Below, piece by piece: positions 19,115 to 31,021 of a stretch of 64,000 bases of DNA. The position numbers and the translations under genes were made by a program. The stretch spans positions 14,342,501-14,406,500 of the forward strand of contig CM069877.1 in assembly GCA_036172665.1 (NCBI GenBank), read 5' to 3'. The notes beneath the pieces were generated by a model, which had not been told where the DNA came from, ran no database searches, and saw only the letters and a list, made by a program, of their open reading frames with translations. Origin of the DNA: Prosopocoilus inquinatus. Taxonomy: Eukaryota > Arthropoda > Insecta > Coleoptera > Lucanidae. Each line of letters begins with the position of its first letter. Within the stretch, counting starts at the first letter, position 1.

Positions 19115-20335
19115 GAAAAACGCATATGAAATTTGGTAAACGGTATCATTGATTTTCGAAGTATTCGCCTTTGACGTCAATACCAATTTCTAAAGCACGT
19201 TTTCCACTCTAAAGATGGTACGTCAGAAACCAGTGTTTCAACTGCTGCTTCAGCCGACGAAAATCGCTCACCACGCATTTTATTTCTGATATTTGGGAAC
19301 AAAAAGAAATCATTAGGTGATAAATCAGGTGAATACGGACAATGAGTCATTAATTCAACATTTTTGTTAGACAAAAAATCAACTGTTTGACGGGCTGAGT
19401 GAGAGCTGACGTCATGATGCAGAATAATTCGTCGATTTCGATTGTTTCTTCTTATTTGATCGACTACTTCCGGCAAACAAATTATAATATACCATTCAGC
19501 ATTCACGGTTTCTCGATCCTCTAAAGTCACTGTTGCTACATGTCCAATTAAACCAAAGAAACAAGCAATCATTTGCTTCGCAGCACTGCGTGAACGGACA
19601 ACTTTTGTTGGTTTTGGTTCATTTTGAAATATCCAAACGGTGGCTCGTTGTTTACTTTCTGGCTCGTACGAATAGATCCACGTTTCGTCACCAGTAACGA
19701 TGTTATAAACTAATTTTGAACGACCTCCATTGAATTTCTTGAGCATTTCTTCGCACCATTTGACACGACCCTGCTTTTGCGCTTCTGTTAAATTGTGTGG
19801 GATCCAACGACTGCAAAGCTTTCGTACGTTCAAATGATCACGCAAAATCTGGTGTATTGCTTTCATGTCAATGCGTAAGGATGCTTGAATCTCACGGTAT
19901 GTCACATGTCGATCTCGTTCAAGCATTTCACGCACAGCATCTACATTAGTGGCAACAACAGATGTTGATGGACCACCTTCACGAAATTCGTCACTGAGAG
20001 AGGTACATCCACGATGGAATTCGGCAAACCAATTATAAACACTGCTCTTTGATGGTGTCTCATCTCCAAAAGCTAAATGAAGCCGATCGAGGCATTGTTT
20101 CGGCGTTAGACCACATTTGAAATCGTAAAAAATCATGGCACGAAAATTTTTATGCGAGATTTCCATGTTTACATAAAATTACTTTTTCTCAAATGCTGTA
20201 CAAACAAAACTATTTCACTTGGATAGAAACTGTCAATTGAATTATAGGAGAAAAACGTCAAATTTTTCAAATATGACAGTTGATAAACGCTAACAATTCT
20301 AGACCTACTAGATTCCAGAAAATTTTCCGGCAGCC
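19115..20335 (-). mobile_element. Mariner copy C, both TIRs lost or altered
   Basis: Mariner sequence starts directly at aaaaacgcatatgaaattt without the left TIR seen in copy A. On the right it ends in ggcagcc without the full TIR of copy B. It differs from copy A by several percent up to 4252/19820, then matches without visible difference. With neither TIR intact it should be immobile. Confidence 0.9.
19177..20166 (-). CDS. Mariner transposase C, longest ORF but D33D
   Basis: This uninterrupted ORF of 329 residues on the minus strand has the mariner layout: N-terminal helix-turn-helix region (~1-110), TGDETW with the first catalytic Asp, HHD with the second, and SPDLSPND with the third. Family members keep 34 residues between the second and third Asp. 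Here a 3-bp loss turns the HHDNAS of copy A into HHDVS, so only 33 residues remain. The C-terminus also stops early (FRNWY) compared with the usual ~345-residue length. The ORF is open, but catalytic activity is doubtful. The start is supported by identity with copy A. Confidence 0.88.
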   Translation of the reverse strand: MEISHKNFRAMIFYDFKCGLTPKQCLDRLHLAFGDETPSKSSVYNWFAEFHRGCTSLSDEFREGGPSTSVVATNVDAVREMLERDRHVTYREIQASLRIDMKAIHQILRDHLNVRKLCSRWIPHNLTEAQKQGRVKWCEEMLKKFNGGRSKLVYNIVTGDETWIYSYEPESKQRATVWIFQNEPKPTKVVRSRSAAKQMIACFFGLIGHVATVTLEDRETVNAEWYIIICLPEVVDQIRRNNRNRRIILHHDVSSHSARQTVDFLSNKNVELMTHCPYSPDLSPNDFFLFPNIRNKMRGERFSSAEAAVETLVSDVPSLEWKTCFRNWY

Positions 20336-22484
20336 GCTGAGGGATAGTTCTCTATCCGCTGAGTGTCGGCAGGGTAGATTATAACCTCCTTCTGCATACA
20401 GAATTGTGCTATATCCACCAGTAGCGTGGACAAAGGGTAGATAATATCGGAAACACAGCTAGATGTTTACCTTTTTTTAAAAAACAAACAAAAACGGCTG
20501 CTCACCACTTTTGTACTCTTTCTCACAAAAATACGCCAGTTACAAAGAAACCTGCTTCATTCTTTGTACATAATCTTATAATTAAGTTAACAACAAACTA
20601 TTCGGTTAAAGCCAAAGTAAGTAAGTCCCCGCACAGTCAATTCCGTTATATTGTATTACAGAGTTAAGGCCGCCGCGTAAATTATCCGCAATGTTACACT
20701 TTCAGCTTCCGTTGTTAACCTTTGCTCTTAAAACATCCGCAGATAAATTAGGGCGGCGGCGGCGCGCTGAAATTATGCGCCGTCCCTTTCGTCGATAAAT
20801 TAAACAAATAATTGACAGTGATAAACTCGAAATTAGCTTTGGCGGAGGTGGAGGAGGAGGAGGATGAGGAGAAGAAGCAGGGGGCGAATTTTAATATCGG
20901 AAGCGTGTTTTCGTTAAGTACAAGCTTTTTGTTTTGCGCCCCCCTTCACGGTATTAATATTTTCGTGTCGGATCCGAAGCAATTTGCACTCTGACCAACG
21001 AAGGGGGATTGCTGAAAATACATCCGATGTGATTAGGACATCAGCAATCACCAATACAAGAAAAAATACGAAAGCCAATGGCGTAGCTAGAGGTCAAGGA
21101 GCCGGGTTACAATACTTTTACAAGCGCCTTACAGTTATTATTTATTAACAGATAAAACAGCGACATCTTACGGTGCGATATCTTTTTGACCTGACATTGC
21201 AATATCAGGTCAAAAAGCGATCGTTGTTTTATCTGTTCATTACTCTTACATTGCAATTGCGAATAAATTCGACAAGTCGTTCTTGTTTGCAGTGGGAATA
21301 TCGAGCTAGGTATCTGCAGACGAAGCCCCAAGCAGGGCTGAAACAGCTGTACAGAGGCTGCTCGAGGTTTTCACTGCAATCAAAAACGATTTGCAACAAA
21401 TTTTTTTATTATTTATTGTTAACAAAATAAAGCTGAAAAAAATTATTTAAGGTTTTCATTTAAATGTTCATTTCTTTAGCTGCTTGTGGATTATCCTACT
21501 TCTAAGAAGTGACAAGAACTGTCAAATTTTAGGTTAGAAAACCACCTGAGAGGTAGCGCTAAGCAGGGCGTGTCTCTCTCATATTTCTCAAACACCTTAA
21601 AGAAATTTGTTCTGAAACTGATTCTTGGAAAGTGAAGGGAACGAAGTTAATTGCGACTGCAGCTTAACAGATGGCGCTACTTCCATTTGAAACTTCTTGC
21701 GTTCTTCTGCTATTCCCGTTCGACTTTATTTATTCGAAATTGTTTTTACGTGACGTTGAAGTTGCTTCGTTGTTTCAATTGCTTTGAAATTGTTTCCGCG
21801 CAAACGAAAGGGACAAAGTTTCGGCTCATGACAACAGATGGCGCCACATATGTCTACTGTTTATTTGAACAGCCCCCGAAAGCTAGTGCTAAGCAGAAGT
21901 ACGCTTCAATTGTTTCTCAAAGTCTTTCTCGAATGCTGATTCTCGGAAACTGAAGGGAACGAAATTAATTACGACTGTGACTCTACAGATGGCGCTGCTT
22001 TCATTTGAAACTTCTTGCGTTCTTCTGCTATTTCCGTTCGACTTTATTTATTTGAAATTATTTTTTCGTGACGTTGAGGTTGTTTCGTTTTTTCAATTGC
22101 TTTGAAATTGTTTCCGCGCAAACGAAAGGGATAAAGTTTCGGTTCGTGATAACAGATGGCACCACACATGTCTATTATTTATTTGAAAAGCTACCGAAAG
22201 CTTTTTTCTCAAACACTTTCTCGAATGAAGAAAGACATATATTTTGACCTGCTTTGAAACTTGCATATACAAAATAATGTAATTGCGACTACAGCTTAAC
22301 AGATGGCGCTACCTACATTTGAAACTTGAAACTTCTTTTACCTATTTCTGATCGACTTAATTTTTTTCGAAATATTTGTTTGGTGACGTCATTTCTTGAA
22401 TTTTCTTAGCGTTTTCCAGTTGCTTCGAAATTGCTACACCCCCGCCACCAAAAATAAAGATGACTAAGTTACCACTCAGAGTAA
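19821..22484 (+). repeat. Duplicated segment, copy 2
   Basis: Partner of 4253-6916 at constant offset 15,568, with no difference seen. This copy continues smoothly on the right into further members of the ~320-bp repeat. That suggests it is the original location and copy 1 is the derived one. Confidence 0.9.
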
Positions 22485-22720
22485 TGGGTGGCGTCGAAAA
22501 TCTTGTAAATTCTTTGGCTTTGCGCTTAAAATTTTATTTTTTCGAAGTCGTTTTCTGAACGTTCTTAATCCAACGTTCTTCAATTTTTTGAAATATCTTT
22601 TCCCTGCAAATTGCAAAGTACGTAAGTAAGACGCGGGTTAATAGATGGCGCCACAAATGTCATTCATTCAGAACGTGCTTCCTCCTGGCGCTTTTCAGTT
22701 GTTTGGTAATAAAGTTTCCG
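22485..22720 (+). repeat. Further diverged unit of the ~320-bp repeat
   Basis: The text continues with atgggtggcgtcgaaaatc, …ttcgaagtcg… and taatagatggcgccacaaat (22641), resembling earlier units. Copy 1 of the duplication lacks this part. Confidence 0.6.
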
Positions 22721-22857
22721 AAAATGAATCGTCCCAATTTTTATTTAAACACGATTCAGTAAATTTCTATCTTTCTTTTTTAATTTCATTCTTTTCTTGC
22801 TTATTTCAGACGTACATAAGCACATTCTATATTTGCTTGCAATCCCTGCAACCCCCG

Positions 22858-23175
22858 TAGCTATGCCACTGATGAAAGAAGACGGTTTCCCAGACCCAGG
22901 AAGCTCTGCGGAGAAGGGCGTGGTCCAGTTGATGTAACTCACATAAATTCATCTATCTGGATGGCCAGAAACATTATTTTATCAAAATTCACCACGGTAT
23001 TAATGTTTCTGTGTCAGATAAGAAGCAATTTACGTTCTGATCGACGAAGAGAGTTTGCTGAAAATACATCCGATGTGATTACGCCACCAGCAGCACAGGA
23101 AGAATACGAAAGCAGATGTTCTCCCGGATCCAGAAAGCTCTGCTGAAAAGGAGGAGGTCCAATCTATGTAATTAA
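22858..23175 (+). repeat. Paired diverged repeats with coding-like ends
   Basis: Two stretches read, in one frame, KEDGFPDPGSSAEKGVVQLM-stop (22872-22937) and KADVLPDPESSAEKEEVQSM-stop (about 23108-23169). The sequence before the second (22988-23100) also resembles 5379-5510 in the duplicated segment, at perhaps 75 percent. This is either a decayed repeated exon or an old repeat family. I do not recognise the protein. Confidence 0.45.
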
Positions 23176-24779
23176 GGCGTAAGGTGTTACGGTTGTTTTG
23201 CAACATCGTCATTATTTTCACCTTTGATAGTTATTCTGTGAAACCGACGCTATCTATCTGTTCTTTACTCTATGATCCGCATGTTGCCAACGTTGAGGCA
23301 TGAACCTTCTCTAAGAGTTAATTTCTTGAATTTATGATTGGCTTAATCGGTGCATGTGATACGAGCGATTTCGCGCTCGACGCATCCAACACGGCATCGA
23401 CATTACTTGGGTAAATCGTCAAGGGTGGTGTTGAGTTTTTGGTTACGTTTGTGTGTTTCCTGTTTGGGAGTTAATTATTCCTGCAGACATAACTCGAACG
23501 ACGGCAGTGCCGGCTTCTTAGACCCTTCCACGCAAGTTGATCTTCGATGCATTAATTCAAAAGCCTGTAAAGATTATTGCGTAATGTATGAAACCTTAGC
23601 CATTTCTTCCTCTTAAGCTCTTTTTCTTTTACTCTGAGATTTTGTTGTAAGTTCGACAAGATTTGTTTCCTGCGTTTAGCGCCGTCAGCCCTTAAGAATA
23701 TTCTCGACTATTGTATTCGATCCTCGGCCTCGTTTGACGGCTACGCCGACGTTTACAACCAACGAAGTACAGGACTTCGTGGCCACCTCAATGACAAGCA
23801 AGCACCCGTAAGTGTCTTACTCTTTATTTTCAGGAGGCGTCATAGTGACCATGTACGGGCTGTCTCGAAAATTCGAATATTCGCAACTAACGTTCGGGAA
23901 GTTAATTTCAATTGTTACTAAATTAGTGTTAGGTTAATCAAGGCCCTCAAATAACTACAATTTAAATCTTGTTCATTTGAATTACCGTAAATGGTTGTTA
24001 TCAAGAATTCAAACATGTTTTGACTTTGTTTGAGCAATAAATTGCCAGTATTTTAGTTTTGTTGTTGACTTTATTTGGCCCAACACATTCTTGCACAATA
24101 GTAAAAGTAAAGTCATTTTAACGAGGCGATTCGTTCGTAGAGATAAGCGTTTTGGATTGACAAGGAATCCCGTTGGATAAGTCATCTCTAGCGCCCATAA
24201 ACCTATATCGTCGCAGTTCGACCTACGACCCAATTCTCCACTCGAGCTAGGGTATTCCGCGTATAACTACGCACTTTTCTTGCTTCTCTCCATCCATGTC
24301 GATAAGTTGCTAGTTCCCAGGTAAGTGCAATAAGTTTGGTAGCAAGAGTGAACTATGAGCCAACCGAATGCGGCAAAACTAGAGATTGTGTTGTCAATAT
24401 GACTTGAGCTCGCATAAATTTGCTTAAGACCAGAAGTTTTATTTTACCAAAATTCGCTACCATATGTTCAGGTGGAATATATCGTAACTAAGTAACTCGA
24501 CAAGGCATTTTTGTTTTATTAATTTTTGAAAATGAAATTACTCCAGATTTTTTTAATTATTCCAATAAAGTGGGCGCAATTAAATTTGACTTTACAATTA
24601 AATCGTGAAATTAAGTTAAATTATGTGTTACCGGAATGTTAGTAACTTCGCTTCGTGAAAATAATTTTAATTAATCATTTAAATAATCGTCAGACTCATT
24701 CCTCGATTGTTCCGGTTCGTCTGTGGCCGTTCTGTGACTGTTTTATGAATCAGCTATCCAAATGGATCGAGGTCGGAGG
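23176..24779. other. Spacer, no gene seen
   Basis: AT-rich with no recognisable domain. The ORF at 23350-23616 (88 codons) has no family features and is left uncalled. Confidence 0.4.
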
Positions 24780-26106
24780 TGATCGCCCAGCGTTGCCAGG
24801 TGTAAAATACTTCTTTCCTCAAATGGACTTTAGTTGTGCCAATTGGGAAGATAAAATCCTCACTAGTTGAAGCTACAGCATGACGAAACCACACAAAACC
24901 ATAATAATCAAATTTAATTTTTGTTCCTTTTATACTACGCTCGAAGGCAAAAAGTGGACTATTACAGTTTCTTATAATTTTTCTTTCTCGGAAATGCGAT
25001 TTTACAAAAGTTTCGAATTTCTCAAATTTGAAGGCTTTAAAAAAAATTAGGTGTTACCCGTAAAATCGTGTTTAAGAAAGAAAGATGACAGGAAACTGTA
25101 ATTGTTTACTTTTTCTACTTTTGATAATAAATGATTCGTGCTTTTCTCATCGTCGACGGGGGATGTAAAAATTATGTTACCCTCCCAATTTCCATCGCTT
25201 TTGTACACGATATTTAGCATAATTTTTTTTGCACCCAACCAGTGCTGTCAGCTGTCTGATAAATCAGAAGTTCATTGCCAACCTAATCAGTTCATAAGGG
25301 ATACCCAAAAGGGATACCGTATGAAATTGCCAAAAAATTATATTCAGTTTAAAATATTTCTATTAAAATTGCATTATTTTTTCCAACAATTCCCCACTTT
25401 TAAAAAATTCCCAATTATTTCTCCCTTAGATTAGGTAAGATGACGAACAAGCGAGGCACATCTGATACTAAGAAGGTCCAATTCAAGGACACTTATTTTT
25501 ACCCGTGATATGTTATTCCGAGCTCTTTCTTCTCCAGCCGACTTTGCTGCATATTGCACATTGTTTCTATAAACTATCAGTAACTGTTTCATTCACTTGT
25601 AATGGAATATTATATTTCATTACATTTTATGGAAAGTTCCCGCGGTGCATCCGGTGCTGATTTAGCGTCTAAAGACAAGCGCAACGGATGCGCCGTGAAG
25701 CCAGGGAAAAATTGCTGAAAGGAATAAAAAAGTAACATGTACAGTACGTATCGAGTCTTCACTAAATAAAGATGCATAAGTTAACACATAAAGTGGTTTC
25801 ACTGAGAAGCAAAAACTTAAAGTAAAGAAGTGAAAAACATCTCTTTATTATTTATTTATAACATTGAACAAATCCGAGAAAGGTTCATTATTATTTATTA
25901 CACACTATCACAACACAAACACCCAAATTCAGGCGTTTGTGCAACGCGAAGTGTCTTTGATTTGGTGTTTTTTGGTAACAGCGTCGCTCGTACGTTAGAT
26001 ACGGCATAAGGCATCCTCTCTGTTACCTAATCTAAGATTTCTCCACTGCCTTCAAAAATCCTCAAACTGGAAAAAAATCCCCATACCTGGCAACGCTGTG
26101 ATCACC
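24780..26106. mobile_element. hAT-like non-autonomous element with near-perfect 8-bp TSD
   Basis: The element spans 24788-26098. The left end is cagcgttgccaggtgtaaaa, and the reverse complement of the right end is cagcgttgccaggtatgggg. It is flanked by tgatcgcc (24780-24787) and tgatcacc (26099-26106), which differ at one base. A CAG start and an 8-bp TSD are hallmarks of the hAT superfamily. The 1.3-kb interior has no transposase ORF. ttagattaggtaa occurs at about 25427 and, inverted, near 26025, so subterminal repeats may be present. Confidence 0.8.
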
Positions 26107-26508
26107 CTCTTTACGGACGAGATTCAAAATCACTGTAAGCATGCAGACGGGGGTGAAAATGCTTAAAAGAGAAAAAAAAATCTTTTCACTTCCTCAATAA
26201 TAGCTAAAAAAACGAATATCCACTTTTCACCTCTTTTGTCTCCGATATTGGCAGTCAGTACAAAGTTTGAACCTTGAATTTCCTTGTTTGTGGCCTGGTT
26301 CTTGAAAATATAGCCGCCCAATATTTTGTTTACCATGGTTTGCTGGACGATACCTACTTATATTTAGAGAACTGCCGAAATTGGTCACTCCTTACCTTTT
26401 TCTCCGTTTGGTAAACGTCTTTTCTTATTATGTTAGTCCAGACAAAGTATATTCAGATATCAGAGAATATTTCGCACAATAATAAATAAATTTGAACAAC
26501 TAAGTTGT
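26107..26508. other. Spacer, nothing recognised
   Basis: AT-rich sequence without a supportable ORF or repeat partner in the window. Confidence 0.4.
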
Positions 26509-26509
26509 T

Positions 26510-26797
26510 GGTTGATTTCTTGGTTTCTGGTTGAAATCGCGGATTTCTTTTACCGCCGCATTGCAGAGGAACTTCCTGCTGTTGGTGGTGGTTGCGTTGC
26601 TACTGCTGCTGCTGCTGTTAGTCGTCGAAACTATCTCAATGACTAACGAGAGGCACTAGTGAGACCACCAACGGCAGCGGCAGCAGCAGCAGCACCAGAA
26701 GTAGTCCTGAGGAAGTACTTCTGCAATAAAGAACGAAACGTCGGCAGTAGAAGAAATCCGAGACGTATGGTTCCAATCCGAAACCAAGAATTCAACC
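26510..26797. repeat. Imperfect inverted repeat with GCT/GCA tracts
   Basis: The left arm (gttgatttcttggtttctgg… through ctgctgctgctgctg) pairs with the right arm ending ttcaacc at 26797. The arms contain a ggatttctt block, a GAAACG block and trinucleotide tracts. A related inverted pair lies at 35873-36070. Both contain gtagaagaaatccga and gaacg(a/g)aacg. The family is unknown to me. Confidence 0.65.
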
Positions 26798-26984
26798 ATG
26801 GACGACGGCCGCGGAAGTCTTTAAATTAAACTAAATTGTTGCTATTAAAGGAAATTTATAATTTTATTATAGTCATTTGTTTTTCTTGGGCAAACAGAAA
26901 TAATATGTACATATATGAATATTAAGAAAAAATGTCTAGATTATTAAAATTCAACAACTAACATAATATTGTAACTAGAATGTG

Positions 26985-28525
26985 GAAAAGAAAAGAGAAG
27001 AACGAAGAACCCTGTTCACTGTACACCTTTTCAAGGCTTTGTTAAATGCTAAATTTGCAAACAACAATGTTTCTATTCGTACGGTTTCTTCGTAGACCTA
27101 ACAAGAGCTTTCGATTACCTCAACCATGATATATTATTAACAAAATTAGAAAGTTATGGCAATAGAGAAATTGCCTTAAAATGCTTCTAATCCTACCTAT
27201 CTGAAAGAATTCAAAAAGTCTTCATCGAAAATCCAAGTCATAGACAAGAGTCAACTTTAAAACAGATAACAATCGGAGTACCCCAGGGCAGCATATTGGG
27301 ACCTCTTCTCGGTCTACCATTTATAAATGACCTGCACTGCAGTCTAAAACATGCAAAGTGCAGTATTAGTAACTACGCTAACGACACCTGCATTACTTAG
27401 TTAGTGATAAAAGCTTAGAGAACACGGTTTCTGAAACTACGTGTTCATCTGAAAAATGGTTCCATTCTAATAAATTGATACTAAGCAAAAGAAAAACAAA
27501 ATCTATTACGTTTAAGATAAAAAAATCCGATGAGTTTCAACATTTTAACCTCAATCATATTAATAACCTATGTTTCAGCGAAAACATTAAATATCTCGAT
27601 ATATTCATAGATGGAGCCCTAAATTGGTAATCCCACATAAATTACTTGTGTAATAAATTAAGTTCTGTCTGCTTTGGAATTAAAATGCTAAGCAAGCATA
27701 CAAGTCTAATAATCTTAAAAACAGTTTACTATGCAAATTTCTATTCACTCGGCCAATGTAGGATAATATTCTGGGGAAGGTGCTCAGACGAGCAAAAAAA
27801 TGTTGTCTTCCAAAAAAAGGAACTTCGTGTCATGTGCAGATTACCAATAAATGAATCCTGTAGAGGACTTTTTAAAACAAACAACCTGTTAACCATATTT
27901 ACCGTATACATTTACAAAAACGTTTACTTTCCTCAAGAAAAGCGAGGAACCTTTTGCTAAATCTAAGTTCCAAAATGTTGGTAGTTACTACACAAAACTT
28001 ACAGATTCTTATCCCTTTCCAATTCATAAATTTACTAAGTATGAACATGGTACACGTTATATGTGCTTGAAATTTTACAATTCGTTACCAAAAAATATTA
28101 GAGCTATAAGCCATTTAAACAATTTTAAGGTAGCAGTTTTCAATTATTTTCTGCGATTAGAACCCTATTCTCTCAAGGACTATTCGGAGACTTACTTCTT
28201 TTCCTTTTTTCTAAACTCTAATCTCTGCTAGAGCAATGAATCCGTTTGCTATGTACTCCGTTTACCATACGAATTTTTCTCAAATTATTTTTCGTGTGTA
28301 AGTTTTATTGTTAAATAATTTTAACACTTTTATTGTTATCTTATTTTCTATTCTTAGCTTTTCAGTACTATGTTGTACTATCTATAATAGGATAAAGGCT
28401 AAATTATATGACAATTTATCACCTATGTTATTACTGATATTAAATTTGATATATATTCAAAAGCTGTAATTTCTTTACCGCTTTGTTTTGAATAAAAAAA
28501 GTATTCTATTGTATTTTATTTTATT
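26985..28525 (+). pseudogene. LINE reverse transcriptase fragment, 5'-truncated (plus strand)
   Basis: The translation shows RT blocks in order: FVDLTRAFDYLNHDILLTKL (27090-27150), GVPQGSILGPLL (27278-27310), a catalytic-box region now reading NYANDT instead of the family Y/F-A-D-D, then the thumb ORF (27646-27960) with IIFWGR and KELRVMC, and a C-terminal stretch with FYNSLPKNIR near 28080. Several stops and frame changes separate the pieces. The 3' end is an AT-rich tail with aataaa and tattttatttta near 28490-28525. LINEs copy their RNA at a nicked target. This copy is dead. Clade looks Jockey/CR1-like, not proven. Confidence 0.88.
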
Positions 28526-28990
28526 CAAACTCAGCCTCGCCGGTCGTTGACAGGTGCATCATATTTAAATGAAAACAGCGCTAGAAAGTTGACCGACAGA
28601 AAATTTTTTGAATTTGGAAAATTTATCGACGAGAAAAATTAAGAGGCGACATCAAGTAAACACAGTCACATTCGAAACTGCGCGACCTCTATCTGTCTTG
28701 CAATATTTATTCTATTGTTTTTGGTCACGTGCTTATCTTAGGCTAGTCTGAAATTCTTAGAATTCGCTCGCACCTTATTACGGAAACGCACAGGACTTTC
28801 TTATGACTCACTTCTGTTTCAACGATATTTGCAATGCAAAGCTTTGTTTTCTCATTTCAGCTGCACGTGTTTCATTTTGTGTTTTCAAATAAGTCAAACT
28901 GCGACTTGATTTCTAAATTATAGTTATCTTAATTATTTTAAGTGTACCAAAAAAAAAATCTGGATTCTTACATTGCAGCGAGCGAGTTGT
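28526..28990. other. Spacer, nothing recognised
   Basis: AT-rich with no supported features. Confidence 0.4.
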
Positions 28991-29359
28991 CAATAGCCCG
29001 CCGTACACGCACATACTTTCCGATGCTCCTGGCACGTGGCGTACCTTGCGTGCAAACCTGGCCCGTATGTTTAGGGAGAAAAACCTTCGTTCCAAATACG
29101 CAGGCCAGAACGTGCATCCGGACTCGCGAGTCTAAACTGCTGTTTGAAGGCTACGTTTAAATTAAATTAAAATTAAATAAGGAATGAAAAAGCTGTCGAC
29201 TAGAATATACGTTCTTGAAATGTTTGTTTAAATCTGCCATCTAAGTATTTCTTTTTGGCTTGCTAATCTGTGGACAACAGCGTACCCGGCTCGTGGCGGA
29301 CCAAGTCCACCACAAGCCAGGGGCGTCGGAAAATACCTACGTGTGTGGCGGGCTAATGC
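28991..29359. repeat. Inverted repeat, ~50-bp arms, 266-bp loop
   Basis: The arm 28991-29041 (tagcccgccgtacacg…) pairs with 29308-29359 (…cgtgtgtggcgggcta) at perhaps 75-80 percent. Short ORFs across it on both strands carry no recognised domain. Confidence 0.6.
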
Positions 29360-30977
29360 ATCGAAGAACGGCGGTATGAGATTGCGGCCGAATAAGTACA
29401 ACGTACTTGGATCGCACACCATAGAAATGTGCCAGAGGCGTACGCAGGGCCCGCATCATGTAAATATGAGGATTCAACGGCGAGTATCAATGATTGCATA
29501 ATCGAAATTAATCATTTAACCGATGAGTTTTCAGTTGTTTGTTGGAAAAACTAAAGATATTTTGAACAGCTTGTGACTACTTGGTGAATTCCGACTCAGT
29601 CGCCATTGAATCTCCCCTTGGAAAGCATGGATAAAAAAACACGCTCGTAATTCGGTTTAAAAAAAAAATGTAATCCCGTTGATGTTTACACGGGTATAAT
29701 TTTGTACGTGGCGGGTGTTTATTCCTTTAATGTTCGAATGTATTGTATATTCAGGCTCTTTCACAATACAATAAAAACTCCATTATTTTTTAAGCGCGGC
29801 CGTCATAAACTAAGGATAAATACGATGGCGCACGCACAAAAACTACATGTTTAAGCAGAAACAGGGAATCCTTCCGGTGTTTGATAAATTTTCACGAAGG
29901 CGGCTGTTATATCTCACAAAGATGTTTTGTGCCACCCTTTACGAGGCGAGTTCGCGATTGAAGCCCTCCCCGTCCTTTGTGCTCCTTTCATCAACCACCC
30001 CCCCTCCCACCCGCTCCTCACCTCGCCGCCCATTCACGACGCTATAACTTTTTTTTTTCTGAGCCACGTACATTATAGCCTTGTATCATCCCCCCCTTAT
30101 AATTTCCCATCTTTTCTTAACGCGAACAAATTCGCTTTGTAAACGTACCTAGTATTTTGTCCGGAATGATAAACATGTTTTTACGGCGAGTGTTTTCTTT
30201 TCTTTTTTCCGTTTTTTTTTTTATTAGCGTTCTTTGCACTGATTTATTACGGCCGAACGTTACGGGGCGCATTTACTGCAAATAACTCGGTTTATTATTT
30301 CATATTCGCGCTGCCATCAAGCTGCCGCCTCTTCCTTGCAGGAGGGAAAACATCGTGAAAATTTCACGTAATTATGCGGTAATGAAAAACTTACAACCAC
30401 AGCGGAAGACGTAAACTTCTTGGAGCGGAATGAATTCTGCATATATTCATACTTCAAACTTTAATAACACTGCTGTATTACTTACTAGATACTATGTGTT
30501 TCGTCTTGAGGTGGAAACATACAACCCTTTGTTGTAGTTTAAATTTGTGAACCGGTTCTGGCAACAGCGCTTTCGTAGACGCTGCCGGAGGTTGGTATGT
30601 AGATGTGGCAACGCCACATAGTTCACCGAAAATGCTTTCCGATCACCGTTTTCAAATGCTGACTTCTTATTCGCGCCTTTACTTGCGTCATTCTTTTCTG
30701 ATTGGTTACGCCATTTTGCCCGTTTACGAGCGACGAGAAGCAGTCGGAAACCTTTATGTTCTTTATTACCGTTTAGACATCGTACGAGTAACAGCGCGGG
30801 TTCGTTTCGTTTAACTTGTAGTGAATTATAGAGAACAAGATTCAATTTATACAGTTTGAGTGGCATGTGATCCTGGAAGTGCAATTAGCATTTTAATCGA
30901 ACGATTTTGCTTAATTAAGCACGTCTGCTTTAACTTAATTATTTACGGCGGTACTTAACGTTGTTTCTCTCTTTCAT

Positions 30978-31021
<44 letters not shown>

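Noticed and set aside
23350..23616. 88-codon plus-strand ORF as a host gene
   Set aside because: No domain, no splice context and no partner were found; the length is within chance for this window.
26690..26760. Hammerhead ribozyme-like core (ctgagga … gaaac)
   Set aside because: An extra A sits before the possible stem II, and no stem I or III could be paired around it.
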